Shown here: positions 27,528 to 36,503 of the stretch, piece by piece
Layout of the letters: each line of letters starts with the position of its first letter
Numbering within the stretch: the stretch's first letter is position 1
Assembly: GCF_020618775.1 (NCBI RefSeq)
Contig: NZ_JAESVB010000004.1
Span: forward strand, 186,001-250,000
Length of the DNA stretch: 64,000 nt
DNA from: Acidisoma silvae
GTDB taxonomy: Bacteria > Pseudomonadota > Alphaproteobacteria > Acetobacterales > Acetobacteraceae
Direction: 5' to 3'
Made by a program: the position numbers and the translations under genes
The notes under the pieces: model-generated
Databases searched by the model: none
Seen by the model: only the letters and a program-made list of their open reading frames with translations
What the model was told of the DNA's origin: nothing

Positions 27528-28337
27528 ATGCTTCTGGTGATCGACGCCGGGAACACGAATATCGTCATGGCCATTCATGACGGCAAAGGCTGGCGGGGCG
27601 ACTGGCGCATCTCGACCGATGCGCAGCGCACCTCGGACGAATATGCGGTCTGGCTGATGACCTTGATGCGCCATTGCGGGCTGGAGCCGAAATCGGTAAC
27701 CCGGGCCGTCATCGGCATCGTGGTGCCGGCGGCGCTCTATCACCTGCGGCGTCTCTGCCGCGAGTGGTTCGAGGTCGAGCCGATGATCGCCTCGGCCGAG
27801 CTCGATTGGGGTTTTGAGATCCGCAGCGATTCGCCGACCGAAGTGGGGGCGGACCGTCTGCTGAATACGCTGGCCGCCCATCACATTTACGGTGGCCCCT
27901 TGGTGGTTGTGGATTTCGGAACGGCCACCAATTTTGATGTCGTGGACCAGGATGGGAATTTTATCGGCGGGATCATCTCGCCGGGCGTCAATCTGTCGAT
28001 CGAGGCTTTGCACCGAGCCGCGGCGCGTCTTCCGCGCATTGCGATCGGTCGGCCTCAGGTGGTGATTGGACGTTCGACGGTACCCGCCATGCGGTCCGGT
28101 ATTTTCTGGGGCTATGTCGGCATGGTGGAGGGGCTTGTGGCCCGCATCCGTGGCGAGCTGGGTGTGCCGATCAAGGTGATCGCGACCGGCGGCCTCGCTC
28201 CGCTTTTTGCCGAAGGCACCGCTATTTTCGAATCGATTGACCCCGATCTCACGCTGGAAGGGATGCGCTTGTTGGCGCTGCGCAATTCCGCTCCCAGCCT
28301 GCCGAAGGACTGGAAGCGCCATTCCACAGGAGATTGA
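27528..28337 (+). CDS. coaX: Type III pantothenate kinase
   Basis: A 269-residue kinase of the ASKHA fold catalysing the first step of coenzyme A synthesis. Motifs seen in order: [16 protein letters not shown] (phosphate-binding), [25 protein letters not shown] and [15 protein letters not shown]. Six bases separate it from birA and GGGAGG precedes the start, so it is in the same unit. Its stop overlaps a weak TTG candidate start of the next gene. Confidence 0.95.
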   Translation: MLLVIDAGNTNIVMAIHDGKGWRGDWRISTDAQRTSDEYAVWLMTLMRHCGLEPKSVTRAVIGIVVPAALYHLRRLCREWFEVEPMIASAELDWGFEIRSDSPTEVGADRLLNTLAAHHIYGGPLVVVDFGTATNFDVVDQDGNFIGGIISPGVNLSIEALHRAAARLPRIAIGRPQVVIGRSTVPAMRSGIFWGYVGMVEGLVARIRGELGVPIKVIATGGLAPLFAEGTAIFESIDPDLTLEGMRLLALRNSAPSLPKDWKRHSTGD

Positions 28338-28354
28338 CCAAGGATAAGGGCCTA

Positions 28355-30007
28355 ATGACCAATTATGACGACGATCTTGCTTTCCTCCCGCTCGGCGGGA
28401 CGGGCGAGATCGGCATGAACTTGAACCTCTACCGCTGCAATGGGCAGTGGTTGGCGGTAGACTGCGGCCTGGGCTTCGGCGGGCCGGAGCATCCCGAAGT
28501 GGATGTCATGGTGCCGGACGCGAGTTTCATTGCCGAGCGGCGCGACAAGCTGCTGGGCCTTGTGATTACCCATGCCCATGAAGACCATCTCGGCGCCGTC
28601 GCCTGGCTGTGGCGCGGGCTGCAATGCCCGATCTACGCCACACCTTTCGCGGCCGCCGTTCTGCGCCGCAAGCTGACGGAAGCCGGACTGCTGGCCGAAG
28701 TGACGCTGCATGTCGTGCAGCCGGGCAGCACGCTGGCCCTCGGCGATTTTTCGATCGAATTCGTCTCCATGGCGCATTCGGTGCCGGAAGCGCAGGCGCT
28801 GGCCATCACCACGCCCTATGGCGTGATTTTGCATAGTGGCGACTGGAAGCTGGACCCGGACCCGGTCGTGGGTCCGGTGTCGGACGAAGCGACGCTGAAG
28901 CGCCTGGGCGACCAGGGCGTGCTGGCCATGGTCTGCGATTCGACCAATGCGCTGGTCGAAGGCCATTCCGGGTCCGAGGCGGAAGTCCGCCGCGCGCTGC
29001 CGGAACTGATTCGCAATCTGAGCGGGCGAGTGGCCATCACCTGTTTCGCGAGCAATGTGGCGCGGCTGGAAAGCATCGGCCTGGCCGCCAAGGCCGTCGG
29101 CCGCCAGGTGGCGATTGCGGGGCGCAGTCTGCGCAATATCGAGGCAGCGGCGCGCGAATGCGGCTATCTGGCCGACGTGCCGCATTTCCTCAGTGAGGAC
29201 GCGGCGGCGGATGTCCCGGATGATCGTCTGCTGCTGATCCTGTCGGGCAGCCAGGGCGAGGCGCGCAGCGCCATGTCCCGCGTGGCGCTGGATACCCATC
29301 CGCGCATCGCACTGGGGGAGGGCGATACCGTCATCTTCTCCAGCCGCGTCATTCCGGGGAATGAGCGGGCGGTCGGGCTGGTGCAGGACAATCTGGTCCG
29401 CCGTGGCGTGCGGCTGATGACGGATAACGACCATATGGTTCATGTCTCCGGCCATCCGGCTCGGGACGAGCTGCGGCGGATCTATGCCCTGGTGCGGCCG
29501 AAATATTCGGTGCCGGTGCATGGCGAATGGCGCCATCTGACGGCCCATGCGGGTCTGGCCGAGGAAGCCGGCGCCAAGCCGCTGATGCTGGAAGATGGCG
29601 ACATTCTGGAACTCGCCCCCGGTCGCCCCGCGATCATCGACAGCGCGCCGGTCGGCCGTCTGGCGGTGGACGGCAACCGGCTGGTGCCGATGTCGGGCGG
29701 CGTGCTGGCGGCCCGCCGGCGCATGCTGTTCAACGGTGTCGTTATCGGCAGTCTGGTGGTGGATGAGCAGGGCCGTATTCGCGGCAATGCGCAAATCAGC
29801 GCGCCGGGCCTTTTCGATGCCGAGGATCCCGAGCGGGTGCGTATGGAAGCCGAATTTACGGCCGCCGTCGCTGACCTGCCGGCACCCCTGCGGCGGGACG
29901 ATTTCGCGCTGGCGGAATCGGCCAAGGCGTCGCTGCGCCGGACGGTGGGCAAGCGCGTGCAGAAGCGTCCGCTGGTCGATATCCATCTGATGCGGATCGC
30001 GGGTTAA
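28355..30007 (+). CDS. rnj: Ribonuclease J
   Basis: A 550-residue metallo-beta-lactamase/beta-CASP ribonuclease acting in RNA processing and decay, with both endo- and 5'-exonuclease activity in the family. The Zn-binding motif HAHEDHLGAVAW, downstream HSGDWKLDPDPV and the beta-CASP signature HVSGHPARDELRR are present. I start at ATG 28355 (MTNYDDDLAFLPLGGTGEIG) with AAGGATAAGGG upstream; TTG 28334 would add seven residues and overlap coaX. Confidence 0.94.
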   Translation: MTNYDDDLAFLPLGGTGEIGMNLNLYRCNGQWLAVDCGLGFGGPEHPEVDVMVPDASFIAERRDKLLGLVITHAHEDHLGAVAWLWRGLQCPIYATPFAAAVLRRKLTEAGLLAEVTLHVVQPGSTLALGDFSIEFVSMAHSVPEAQALAITTPYGVILHSGDWKLDPDPVVGPVSDEATLKRLGDQGVLAMVCDSTNALVEGHSGSEAEVRRALPELIRNLSGRVAITCFASNVARLESIGLAAKAVGRQVAIAGRSLRNIEAAARECGYLADVPHFLSEDAAADVPDDRLLLILSGSQGEARSAMSRVALDTHPRIALGEGDTVIFSSRVIPGNERAVGLVQDNLVRRGVRLMTDNDHMVHVSGHPARDELRRIYALVRPKYSVPVHGEWRHLTAHAGLAEEAGAKPLMLEDGDILELAPGRPAIIDSAPVGRLAVDGNRLVPMSGGVLAARRRMLFNGVVIGSLVVDEQGRIRGNAQISAPGLFDAEDPERVRMEAEFTAAVADLPAPLRRDDFALAESAKASLRRTVGKRVQKRPLVDIHLMRIAG

Positions 30008-30216
30008 AGGGCGTTTCGCGGGCGTTCGGACGGCGGGCGGTGAGACCCTGGCCGGCCCGAATCGCCCGCGGAGTCGCAAAACTTGCAGTGCCTGCCGGTT
30101 GGACTTCCGCAAACCGCGCGGCGCAGAGCCGATCCCCGGACGAAGAGGGGCTTGATTGTGACAGCCCTCTTGCAGCCTCCGGCAACTGCGGTTAGGAAGA
30201 CGTCCATCGGAACCGT

Positions 30217-30291
30217 GGGCGCATAGCTCAGCGGGAGAGCACCACCTTGACACGGTGGGGGTCACAGGTTCAATCCCTGTTGCGCCCACCA
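30217..30291 (+). tRNA. tRNA-Val (anticodon GAC)
   Basis: Acceptor GGGCGCA/TGCGCCC, D-arm TAGCTCAGCGGGAGAGC, anticodon loop TTGACAC with GAC, T-arm GGTTCAATCCC, CCA encoded. Together with the TAC isoacceptor at 11498, two valine tRNAs are in this window. Confidence 0.97.
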
Positions 30292-30339
30292 CGGTTCTGA
30301 TCATTTCCCCAAAATCGCTATCGCGCTGACTGTTAAAAC

Positions 30340-30365
30340 GCTGCATCCTCCGGTTGCAGCTTTTT
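30340..30365 (+). terminator. Probable terminator after tRNA-Val
   Basis: GCTGCA (30340-30345) pairs with TGCAGC (30355-30360) around a 9-base loop, followed by TTTTT. The stem is short, so confidence is moderate. Confidence 0.5.
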
Positions 30366-30399
30366 GCGTTTGAGCCGTGTCGTCGTTTGTCAGTTTATT

Positions 30400-30421
30400 G
30401 CGATCACGAATTCGTGAGCGC
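30400..30421. promoter_or_regulatory. Near-perfect 22-bp palindrome upstream of the CtrA-like gene
   Basis: The core TCACGAATTCGTGA (30404-30417) is a perfect 14-bp palindrome, and the flanking GCG/CGC extend the symmetry to 22 bp with one mismatched pair. It lies 161 bases before the regulator gene in a gene-free stretch (30292-30581), as expected for a dimeric regulator's operator. The binding protein is unknown. Confidence 0.45.
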
Positions 30422-30552
30422 TATGAAGCGATGCTCAATAAATTGCGTCGTCATCGTAACAATAGGCTGTGTTTAGAGGTTTCTTGCCTTTACCCTAATG
30501 ATGCAGCCTGGGGTTGCGCCCGTTATTGACGAATACACGCATAGGTAGCACC

Positions 30553-30583
30553 ATTGGCTTACAACCATAGGATGTAGGCCAAT
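30553..30583 (+). promoter_or_regulatory. Hairpin enclosing the start codon of the CtrA-like gene
   Basis: ATTGGCTTACA (30553-30563) pairs with TGTAGGCCAAT (30573-30583), 11 pairs with one G-T wobble. The 9-base loop ACCATAGGA exposes the AGGA ribosome binding site, while the first two bases of the ATG at 30582 are in the stem. Such a structure could restrain translation until it melts or is bound. Confidence 0.5.
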
Positions 30584-31322
30584 GCGTGTCCTCCTCGTTG
30601 ACAATGACGTGCAAGCGGTGACGACAACCCAGCGGGCCCTGAAATCGACCGGGGCGGTGCTGGAACATGTCGAGACCGGGGAAGAAGCCTTCCAGCTCGC
30701 CAAGCGCTACGACTATGACGCGCTGGTCATGGACCTGATTCTGCCCGACACGGATGGGTATGAGGTCATCCGCCGGCTGCGGTGGAGTTCCGTCGGTGTG
30801 CCTATCCTGGTTCTGTCCAGTCTCACGCGGCCGCAGGCGAAGGTGAAGGCCTTCTCCCTGGGCGCGGATGACTTTCTGGCCCGCCCCTTCGATGACGCCG
30901 AGCTGGGCGCCCGCATCCAGGCTTTGGTGCGTCGGTCCAAGGGGCTCAGTCATTCGCGCATCGGGCTCGGGTCCACCGTCCTCGATATGGATTCCAACAT
31001 CGTCACCGTGCATGGCAAGACCGTGCATCTGACCGAGAAGGAATATCGCATCCTGGAACTGCTGTTCCTGCGCAGCGGCAGCATCGTCGCCAAGGAATCC
31101 TTCCTCAACCACCTCTATGGCGGCAATGACGAGCCTGACATCAAGATCATTGACGTCTTCGTCTGCAAGCTGCGCCGCAAGCTGAGCCAGGCCGGGGCAG
31201 GGGATGTCATCACCACTGTCTGGGGGCGTGGCTATATCGTGCGCGACGTGGGGGCGGCGACCCACGCCCTTGGCCGCGCCATGCCGCCCGATCTCAGCAG
31301 CCAGGGCGTCGCATTGGTTTAG
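30582..31322 (+). CDS. CtrA-like OmpR-family response regulator (divergent receiver)
   Basis: A 246-residue DNA-binding response regulator. The C-terminal winged helix matches CtrA closely (SFLNHLYGGNDEPDIKIIDVF, then CKLRRKL and TVWGRGYIVRD). The receiver keeps the phospho-acceptor Asp51 (LVMDLILPD) but the metal-binding acidic position 8 is Asn (VDNDV) and the conserved lysine is Arg101 (ARPFDD). CtrA controls cell-cycle, division and motility genes in alphaproteobacteria. The receiver changes suggest either a specialised paralogue or altered phosphorylation; I cannot tell whether another CtrA exists in the genome. A 20-residue C-terminal tail follows the DNA-binding domain. Neighbours are tRNA genes, so it is monocistronic. 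Confidence 0.85.
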   Translation: MRVLLVDNDVQAVTTTQRALKSTGAVLEHVETGEEAFQLAKRYDYDALVMDLILPDTDGYEVIRRLRWSSVGVPILVLSSLTRPQAKVKAFSLGADDFLARPFDDAELGARIQALVRRSKGLSHSRIGLGSTVLDMDSNIVTVHGKTVHLTEKEYRILELLFLRSGSIVAKESFLNHLYGGNDEPDIKIIDVFVCKLRRKLSQAGAGDVITTVWGRGYIVRDVGAATHALGRAMPPDLSSQGVALV

Positions 31323-31400
31323 AAACAGCGGATAAGCGCGATTTGCGGCCCGGTGGCACTGGCGCTGGGACGCAAGGCGCACTAGTTTGCGGCCGACCGC

Positions 31401-31490
<90 letters not shown>

Positions 31491-32222
31491 AATCTCTCAT
31501 AAATCCAGATTGCTCTTGGGCCGCCCTGGCGAGACGTCCCGTCTGCGGACCGAAGGGTCATGCGAATGGCTTTGCCGCGACAGGCGCACGGCACGCCACA
31601 TGCCCGGAGACCTGCCGTGTTCCTGCCGATCCTGCGGTAGCACTCACGCAAACGCGAGACTCGTTGCTGATCCATAAAGACGATTTCGTGATCGGGCTTT
31701 AAAAATAATCAGACAAAAAAATGTTGCCCGGTCAATCGGCTTAGTTGATGTGGTCAGCGCCTAGTGCGGCGGACTAGGCCGTGAGATTAGAAAACTAAGC
31801 GGCCTGGAAGATAACTCCTTCAGAATTATTTGTAATCCATTGATTTAACGTCAAAAACCGCTCGCAAATAAAATGCGCAGTAAATAATCGGGACTAGGTC
31901 TCAATCGACAGAATTAGTCATGTAAAGAACCGATATTGGCTCATCGAAAATATCGCAAAAAATGGCCGGATAAATCGATAAAAAACTAACAAAAACATAT
32001 TGTTAAAAAAAAGAAGAACCGATTTTTATGACTGAATTTTGCAAAGTCATCACTCTGGTTTTGAAAGTAGAAAGCAATTGACCATGCTTTGTTAATCTTA
32101 TTACGGTCCCACTCAGAGCGATGTCCCCGAGAAATTCTGCTTAGGAAGCGGGAGAAATCGCACACCCACGTGCTGCGTCAGACATCCGTTTCTTAATCGC
32201 CGATTTCGCATGGAGAGCTGGG
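31491..32222. other. AT-rich gene-free stretch before the Hint-domain gene
   Basis: No credible gene is seen in these 732 bases. Base composition drops sharply from about 31680 on: 31981-32040 has only 12 G or C in 60 bases, against clearly GC-rich flanks. It contains a 7-bp inverted repeat GCCTAGT/ACTAGGC at 31759-31779 and long A runs (31999-32010). It probably serves as a long promoter and leader for the gene at 32223, or marks acquired DNA. No promoter boxes are clear enough to call. Confidence 0.6.
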
Positions 32223-33644
32223 ATGAGTTACAGTAATGCTAATGGTGTGACCTATGCGGTTGGTCTGCCTTACTTTCCGCCTCTATCTCTCGTCACATTC
32301 ACCAACGTAACCATTACCGGCAGCTGGGAAGACAATGTCTATCCCATCCCGACAACCAACGTCATCACGACATCCGAGAATATATCGGGCCTTCTCGCGG
32401 CACTCTCCACCTTTGCGATCGTTCCGACCGTTGTGGACACGGTGACTTTCACGATCGGTTTGGCTAATACCTTCCATGTCGGTGGTGAACTCGATTTCAG
32501 TTCCGTCGTCGGCGCATTGGGGAATGTCTTCGATATCGACGGCGGTGATGTCAAAAACAGCGGCCTCGTGACCGCCCTTGGCACTGTCACGGCCAATATC
32601 GGCAATGGCGGCACATTCGATGTCGGCGCGACCGGCCTGTCTCTGCTGACGGGCGTGAGTGTGAATTTCGAGAATACCGGCGGCACAACCACGGGCGGTA
32701 CTTTCATCGTCAACGGTTCCGGTGGTGGCATCGCTATTCTGACGGCACAATCCATCACGGGTTTCGTCAATGCCAGTGACAAGATTGAATTCGAAGGCCT
32801 CACCACGCCGGTCACCAGCTACACCGTCAGCGCGTCGGTGCTCGGCCAGCAGACTGTGACGCTGTACGGCGGTGGCGCGGATGGCACCGGTGAGATTGCA
32901 AGCTTCACGGTGGGCACGCTTGCCGCTCCCAGCACGCTCCATGTCGGAACAACCTCGATCAATCCGGGTTCGGGAAATCCCGATACCGGGTCACTGGTCT
33001 TCTCGGCCAATGCCGGCGGCATCACCGTTGGCGCGGACGTTACCGGTGACTCGATCCTCTGCTTCCTCGACGGCACCATGATCCGCACGTTGGACGGCGA
33101 GCAGGCCATCGAAACCTTCGAGATCGGCGATCTGGTGGTAACATCCAGCGGCAAGGTGGAAGAGATTCGCTGGATTGGCATCAGCACCAATTCCGCCAAA
33201 GGCCGCGACCCGCTGAACGTTCTGCCCATCCGCATCCGCGCGGGTGCGCTCGGTGACAATCTGCCGCTGCGCGACCTGCTGGTTTCGCCCGATCATGCGC
33301 TGCTGATCGACGGTGTGCTGGTGCAGGCGGGCGCTCTGGTGAACGACCTCTCCATCACCCGCGAATACGACGTGCCGGAGACCTTCACCTATTACCATAT
33401 CGAACTGTCCAGCCATGAACTCATCCTGGCCGAAGGCGTCCCGGCCGAGACCTTCGTGGACAATGTCAGCCGCATGGCCTTCGACAACTGGGCGGAACAC
33501 GAAGCGCTGTATGGTGATGCGCCGATCGAGGAAATGGATCTGCCGCGTGCGCAATCGGCACGTCAGGTGAAGCCTCTGACGCAGCATCGACTCATGGCTC
33601 GCGCCGAAGCCCTGTTCGGCGTGCCGATGAAGATCGCCGCCTGA
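32223..33644 (+). CDS. Hint-domain (Hedgehog/intein-type) protein with beta-rich N-terminal region
   Basis: A 473-residue protein. Residues 1 to about 270 are Gly/Thr/Val/Asn-rich with repetitive beta-strand patterns, such as FDIDGGDV and FDVGATG, resembling adhesin or autotransporter passenger sequence. From about 275 to 415 there is a Hint_2-type domain: SILCFLDGTMIRTLDGEQ, then EIRWIGI, LLVSPDHALLIDG and ELSSHELILAEG. Cys280 is the only cysteine in the protein and sits at the Hint nucleophile position; His358 fits the block-B histidine. No N-terminal signal peptide is seen. Hint domains do N-S acyl shift and self-cleavage; activity here is inferred. The preceding DNA is unusually AT-rich, and a terminator follows. 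Confidence 0.8.
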   Translation: MSYSNANGVTYAVGLPYFPPLSLVTFTNVTITGSWEDNVYPIPTTNVITTSENISGLLAALSTFAIVPTVVDTVTFTIGLANTFHVGGELDFSSVVGALGNVFDIDGGDVKNSGLVTALGTVTANIGNGGTFDVGATGLSLLTGVSVNFENTGGTTTGGTFIVNGSGGGIAILTAQSITGFVNASDKIEFEGLTTPVTSYTVSASVLGQQTVTLYGGGADGTGEIASFTVGTLAAPSTLHVGTTSINPGSGNPDTGSLVFSANAGGITVGADVTGDSILCFLDGTMIRTLDGEQAIETFEIGDLVVTSSGKVEEIRWIGISTNSAKGRDPLNVLPIRIRAGALGDNLPLRDLLVSPDHALLIDGVLVQAGALVNDLSITREYDVPETFTYYHIELSSHELILAEGVPAETFVDNVSRMAFDNWAEHEALYGDAPIEEMDLPRAQSARQVKPLTQHRLMARAEALFGVPMKIAA

Positions 33645-33674
33645 CGCAAGTCGCCTGACTGGCTCTGCCACGGA

Positions 33675-33707
33675 ACCGGCGACCGCAGAGACGCGGCCGC
33701 CGGTTTT
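33675..33707 (+). terminator. Terminator after the Hint-domain gene
   Basis: ACCGGCGACCGC (33675-33686) pairs with GCGGCCGCCGGT (33693-33704), one mismatch, followed by TTTT. On the minus strand it lies past the convergent SDR gene end as well. Confidence 0.65.
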
Positions 33708-33713
33708 GTGCTG

Positions 33714-34544
33714 TCAAGCCTGAGGATAGTCGGTGCTGAGCGTCACCGCTTCCCAGGCGTCGATTTCGGCGGTGACCGCCGCCAGCTTCGCCCGCGCGCG
33801 GCGCAGCGCGTCCGACCCCAGCAGCAGGTTCAGCGGTGGCGTGGCACTATCCGCCAGCGTCAGCAGCGCCTTGGCGGCACGGTCCGGGTCACCGATCTGC
33901 TGCCCGGCCATGCCGTCCATATAGGCCAGCGCCTTGCCCACGGTCTCGGCATAGGTCTCGCCCAGGCCCGCGCCGCTGCGGCGGATGGAATGGTCGGACA
34001 GGAAATCCGTGCGGAAGGCGCCGGGGGCCACGGCGGTGACGGTGATGCCGAAGGGCGCGACTTCCTGCGCCAGGGCGGCCGACAGACCCTCCACCGCGAA
34101 TTTCGCGCCGGCATAGAGGCCGGAGGAGGCCATCGGCGCGCGCCCGGCGATGGAGGTGACGTTGATGATGTGGCCGGCTCCCTGCGCCCGCAGATGCGGC
34201 AGCGCCGCGCGGATCAGCTGGAAAGGGCCGAAGACATTGACGGCAAACAGCCGCGCCACTTCCGCGTCTGTCGCTTCCTCAACCGCGCCCAGCAAGCCGT
34301 AGCCCGCGTTGTTGACGATGACGTCGATACGGCCGAGCAGCGCGAAGGCGCGGGAGACCGTCTCCGTCACCGATGCCCCGTCGGTGATTTCCAGCGGCAG
34401 GACGTGAAGCTTGCCCGCGCCGGTGGCGATATCCGGCTGGCCTTCGCGCACCGTGCCGATGACGGTATCGCCACGGGCCAGTGCGGCCTCTGCCAGCGCT
34501 TTGCCCAGGCCCCGGCCGATGCCGGTGATAAGCCATGTCGTCAT
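33714..34544 (-). CDS. SDR family NAD(P)-dependent oxidoreductase
   Basis: A 276-residue classical short-chain dehydrogenase with the cofactor motif TGIGRGLG (7-14), NNAG at 78-81 and catalytic Ser131, Tyr144 and Lys148. The C-terminal third (GDPDRAAKALLTLADSATPP) is typical of SDRs related to the oxidoreductase/retinol-dehydrogenase-like group with NADP preference. Substrate unknown. It is divergent from the LysR gene at 34653, which is therefore its likely regulator. Confidence 0.85.
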   Translation of the reverse strand: MTTWLITGIGRGLGKALAEAALARGDTVIGTVREGQPDIATGAGKLHVLPLEITDGASVTETVSRAFALLGRIDVIVNNAGYGLLGAVEEATDAEVARLFAVNVFGPFQLIRAALPHLRAQGAGHIINVTSIAGRAPMASSGLYAGAKFAVEGLSAALAQEVAPFGITVTAVAPGAFRTDFLSDHSIRRSGAGLGETYAETVGKALAYMDGMAGQQIGDPDRAAKALLTLADSATPPLNLLLGSDALRRARAKLAAVTAEIDAWEAVTLSTDYPQA

Positions 34545-34652
34545 TACCCATCTCCTTGAAGAACTGGATGGGAGATAATCCTGCCGCGAGACGGGATAAT
34601 CGGTGATCTGCTACACGGGTTGCTTAGCTGAACTTATGAATGGAAGCGGCCC

Positions 34653-35621
34653 ATGGTTCTGCCGGCAGATTACGGTGCCTTGCGCGCCTTTACGGCGGTG
34701 GCCGAGACCCTGAGCTTCGCCCGCGCGGCCGAAACTTTGGGCGTGTCATCCTCGGCGCTGAGCCAGACCATTCGGGGGTTGGAGGATCGCGTGGGCGCGC
34801 GGCTGCTCAACCGCACCACGCGCAGCGTCTCGCTGACAGAGGCCGGCACGGTGTTGTTGCAGGAGGCGAGGCCGGCGATCGCGGCGCTGGCCGCGGCCTT
34901 CGGCCGTGCCCGCCATACCGACGGCAGCCCGGCGGGCATCGTCAAAATCCATGCCTTCCGCATCGCGGCGGATATCTTCCTGCTGCCCATGCTGGCCCGG
35001 TTTCAACGGGACTTCCCGGACATTGTGCTGGATATCACGCTGGACGATGCCGTCATCGATCTGGTCGCCGCCGGTTTCGATGCCGGCATCCGGGTGGGCG
35101 AGGTGATCGAGCGTGACATGGTGGCGGTGAAGCTGGGCGAGGCCATCCGCCAGATCGCCGTGGCCTCGCCGGCCTATATCGCGGAAAAGGGCCGGCCCGA
35201 GAGCCCGGCCGATCTGCTGCATCACCGCTGCATCAATTGGCGCTGGCCGGGCAAGACCACGATCTACGACTGGGAATTCTGCGAGAATGACCGCTGGTTT
35301 TCGGTCGCGGTGGACGGGCCTCTGATCGTCAATAGCCGCGCCTTCGCGGTGCAGGCGGCGGCCAGCGGCGTCGGCATCGCCTTCGTCAAGGATTCCGACG
35401 CGGCGGCGCTGATCGCGGACGGTCGGCTGGTGCCGCTGCTGGAAGAATGGTCCGCCCCCTTCGAAGGGTTTTATCTATGCTATCCGCAGCAAAGGCACAT
35501 GGCGCCAGCCTTGCGCGCCTTCGTCGACGCCGTGACGGCGCCGACGAAGAGGCCAACCGCCCGGCCAGACGGTCAGCCCTTGGCCCAATGGAGCGCCGCA
35601 TCGGCGGCGAAGCCTTTGTAG
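34653..35621 (+). CDS. LysR family transcriptional regulator
   Basis: The 322-residue protein has a winged helix-turn-helix in residues 1-60 (ALRAFTAVAETLSFARAAET, then LSQTIRGLEDRVGARLLNRTTR) and a periplasmic-binding-protein-like effector domain with INWRWPG typical of the CrgA/PecT subgroup. It is divergent from the SDR gene 33714-34544 with 108 bases between. GGAAG lies seven bases before the ATG. Its last 49 bases overlap the convergent NmrA-type gene. Confidence 0.88.
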   Translation: MVLPADYGALRAFTAVAETLSFARAAETLGVSSSALSQTIRGLEDRVGARLLNRTTRSVSLTEAGTVLLQEARPAIAALAAAFGRARHTDGSPAGIVKIHAFRIAADIFLLPMLARFQRDFPDIVLDITLDDAVIDLVAAGFDAGIRVGEVIERDMVAVKLGEAIRQIAVASPAYIAEKGRPESPADLLHHRCINWRWPGKTTIYDWEFCENDRWFSVAVDGPLIVNSRAFAVQAAASGVGIAFVKDSDAAALIADGRLVPLLEEWSAPFEGFYLCYPQQRHMAPALRAFVDAVTAPTKRPTARPDGQPLAQWSAASAAKPL

Positions 35622-36451
35622 GAGCGCGGGGCGTGGCCCAGCAGGGCGGTCAGCCGCGCTATATCCTGTGCTGTCGCCACTGCCCCGTCCGACTGGTAGC
35701 GCGCGAACATCAGGCGCATGTCCAAGGCGTGCCAGGCAGGCAGCATGCCACGCATCCGCTGTTCCATCGCCCCCAGATCGTCGCCGGCATAGCGCACGGC
35801 GCGCCCCAGCAGGCCGGTCCAGATCGCGGCGATGCCTTCGCCCGTCAAAGCATCCGGACCGGCGAGTTCGTAGATTTCGCGGCCGAGCGGCGCAGGGGAT
35901 CGGTCGCGCCGCACCAGTTCGATGGCTGCGGCCTCGCCGATATCGCGGATATCGACCATGGAGACGCCAAGGCTGCCGATGGGCGAGCCATAGACGCCGG
36001 CCTGCAGCAGCGCGTCCTTCTGACGCAGGTCGTTCTGGATGAAATAGGCCGGGCGCAGAATGGTCGCCGGCAGGTCCAGCGCCGCGATCATCCGTTCCAC
36101 GGTGAACTTGCCGGCGAAATGCGGCACGTCGGCATAGGCCTCGCCCCGCATCACCGACAGATAGACGATGCCGGTGACACCGGAATCTTTGGCGACCGTC
36201 AGGGCCAGCATAGCCTGGGTCAGCTCGTCGGGGACATTAGGGGCCAGCAGGAATAGCGTGCTGACGCCCGCCATAGCCGCACGCAGGCTGTCGACATCGG
36301 CGAGATCGCCGCGAACGGCCTTGGCCCCTTTGGGCAGTATCGCGCTATCGGGCGACCGGGTCAGCGCCCGCACCTCGCTGCCTGACGATTGCAGATTGGC
36401 CAGGACCTGGGCGCCGATCGTGCCGGTGCTGCCGGTAACAAGAATGGTCAT
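35573..36451 (-). CDS. NmrA-like NAD(P)-binding oxidoreductase/sensor
   Basis: The 292-residue protein has the atypical SDR fold with TGSTGTIGAQVL at the N-terminus and GIVYLSVMRGE where classical SDRs have the catalytic Tyr-x3-Lys, placing it in the NmrA/quinone-reductase-2 (QOR2, YtfG-like) group. Members are NADPH-quinone reductases or redox-sensing regulators; which applies here is open. It is divergent from the LysR gene at 36568, separated by 116 bases full of inverted repeats. Its 3' end overlaps the LysR gene at 34653 convergently by 49 bases. Confidence 0.82.
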   Translation of the reverse strand: MTILVTGSTGTIGAQVLANLQSSGSEVRALTRSPDSAILPKGAKAVRGDLADVDSLRAAMAGVSTLFLLAPNVPDELTQAMLALTVAKDSGVTGIVYLSVMRGEAYADVPHFAGKFTVERMIAALDLPATILRPAYFIQNDLRQKDALLQAGVYGSPIGSLGVSMVDIRDIGEAAAIELVRRDRSPAPLGREIYELAGPDALTGEGIAAIWTGLLGRAVRYAGDDLGAMEQRMRGMLPAWHALDMRLMFARYQSDGAVATAQDIARLTALLGHAPRSYKGFAADAALHWAKG

Positions 36452-36503
36452 TGGGTTGCTCCTCCGAATGCGGGCAAAGCTGCTCGCTGGGTAGACAATT
36501 AGC

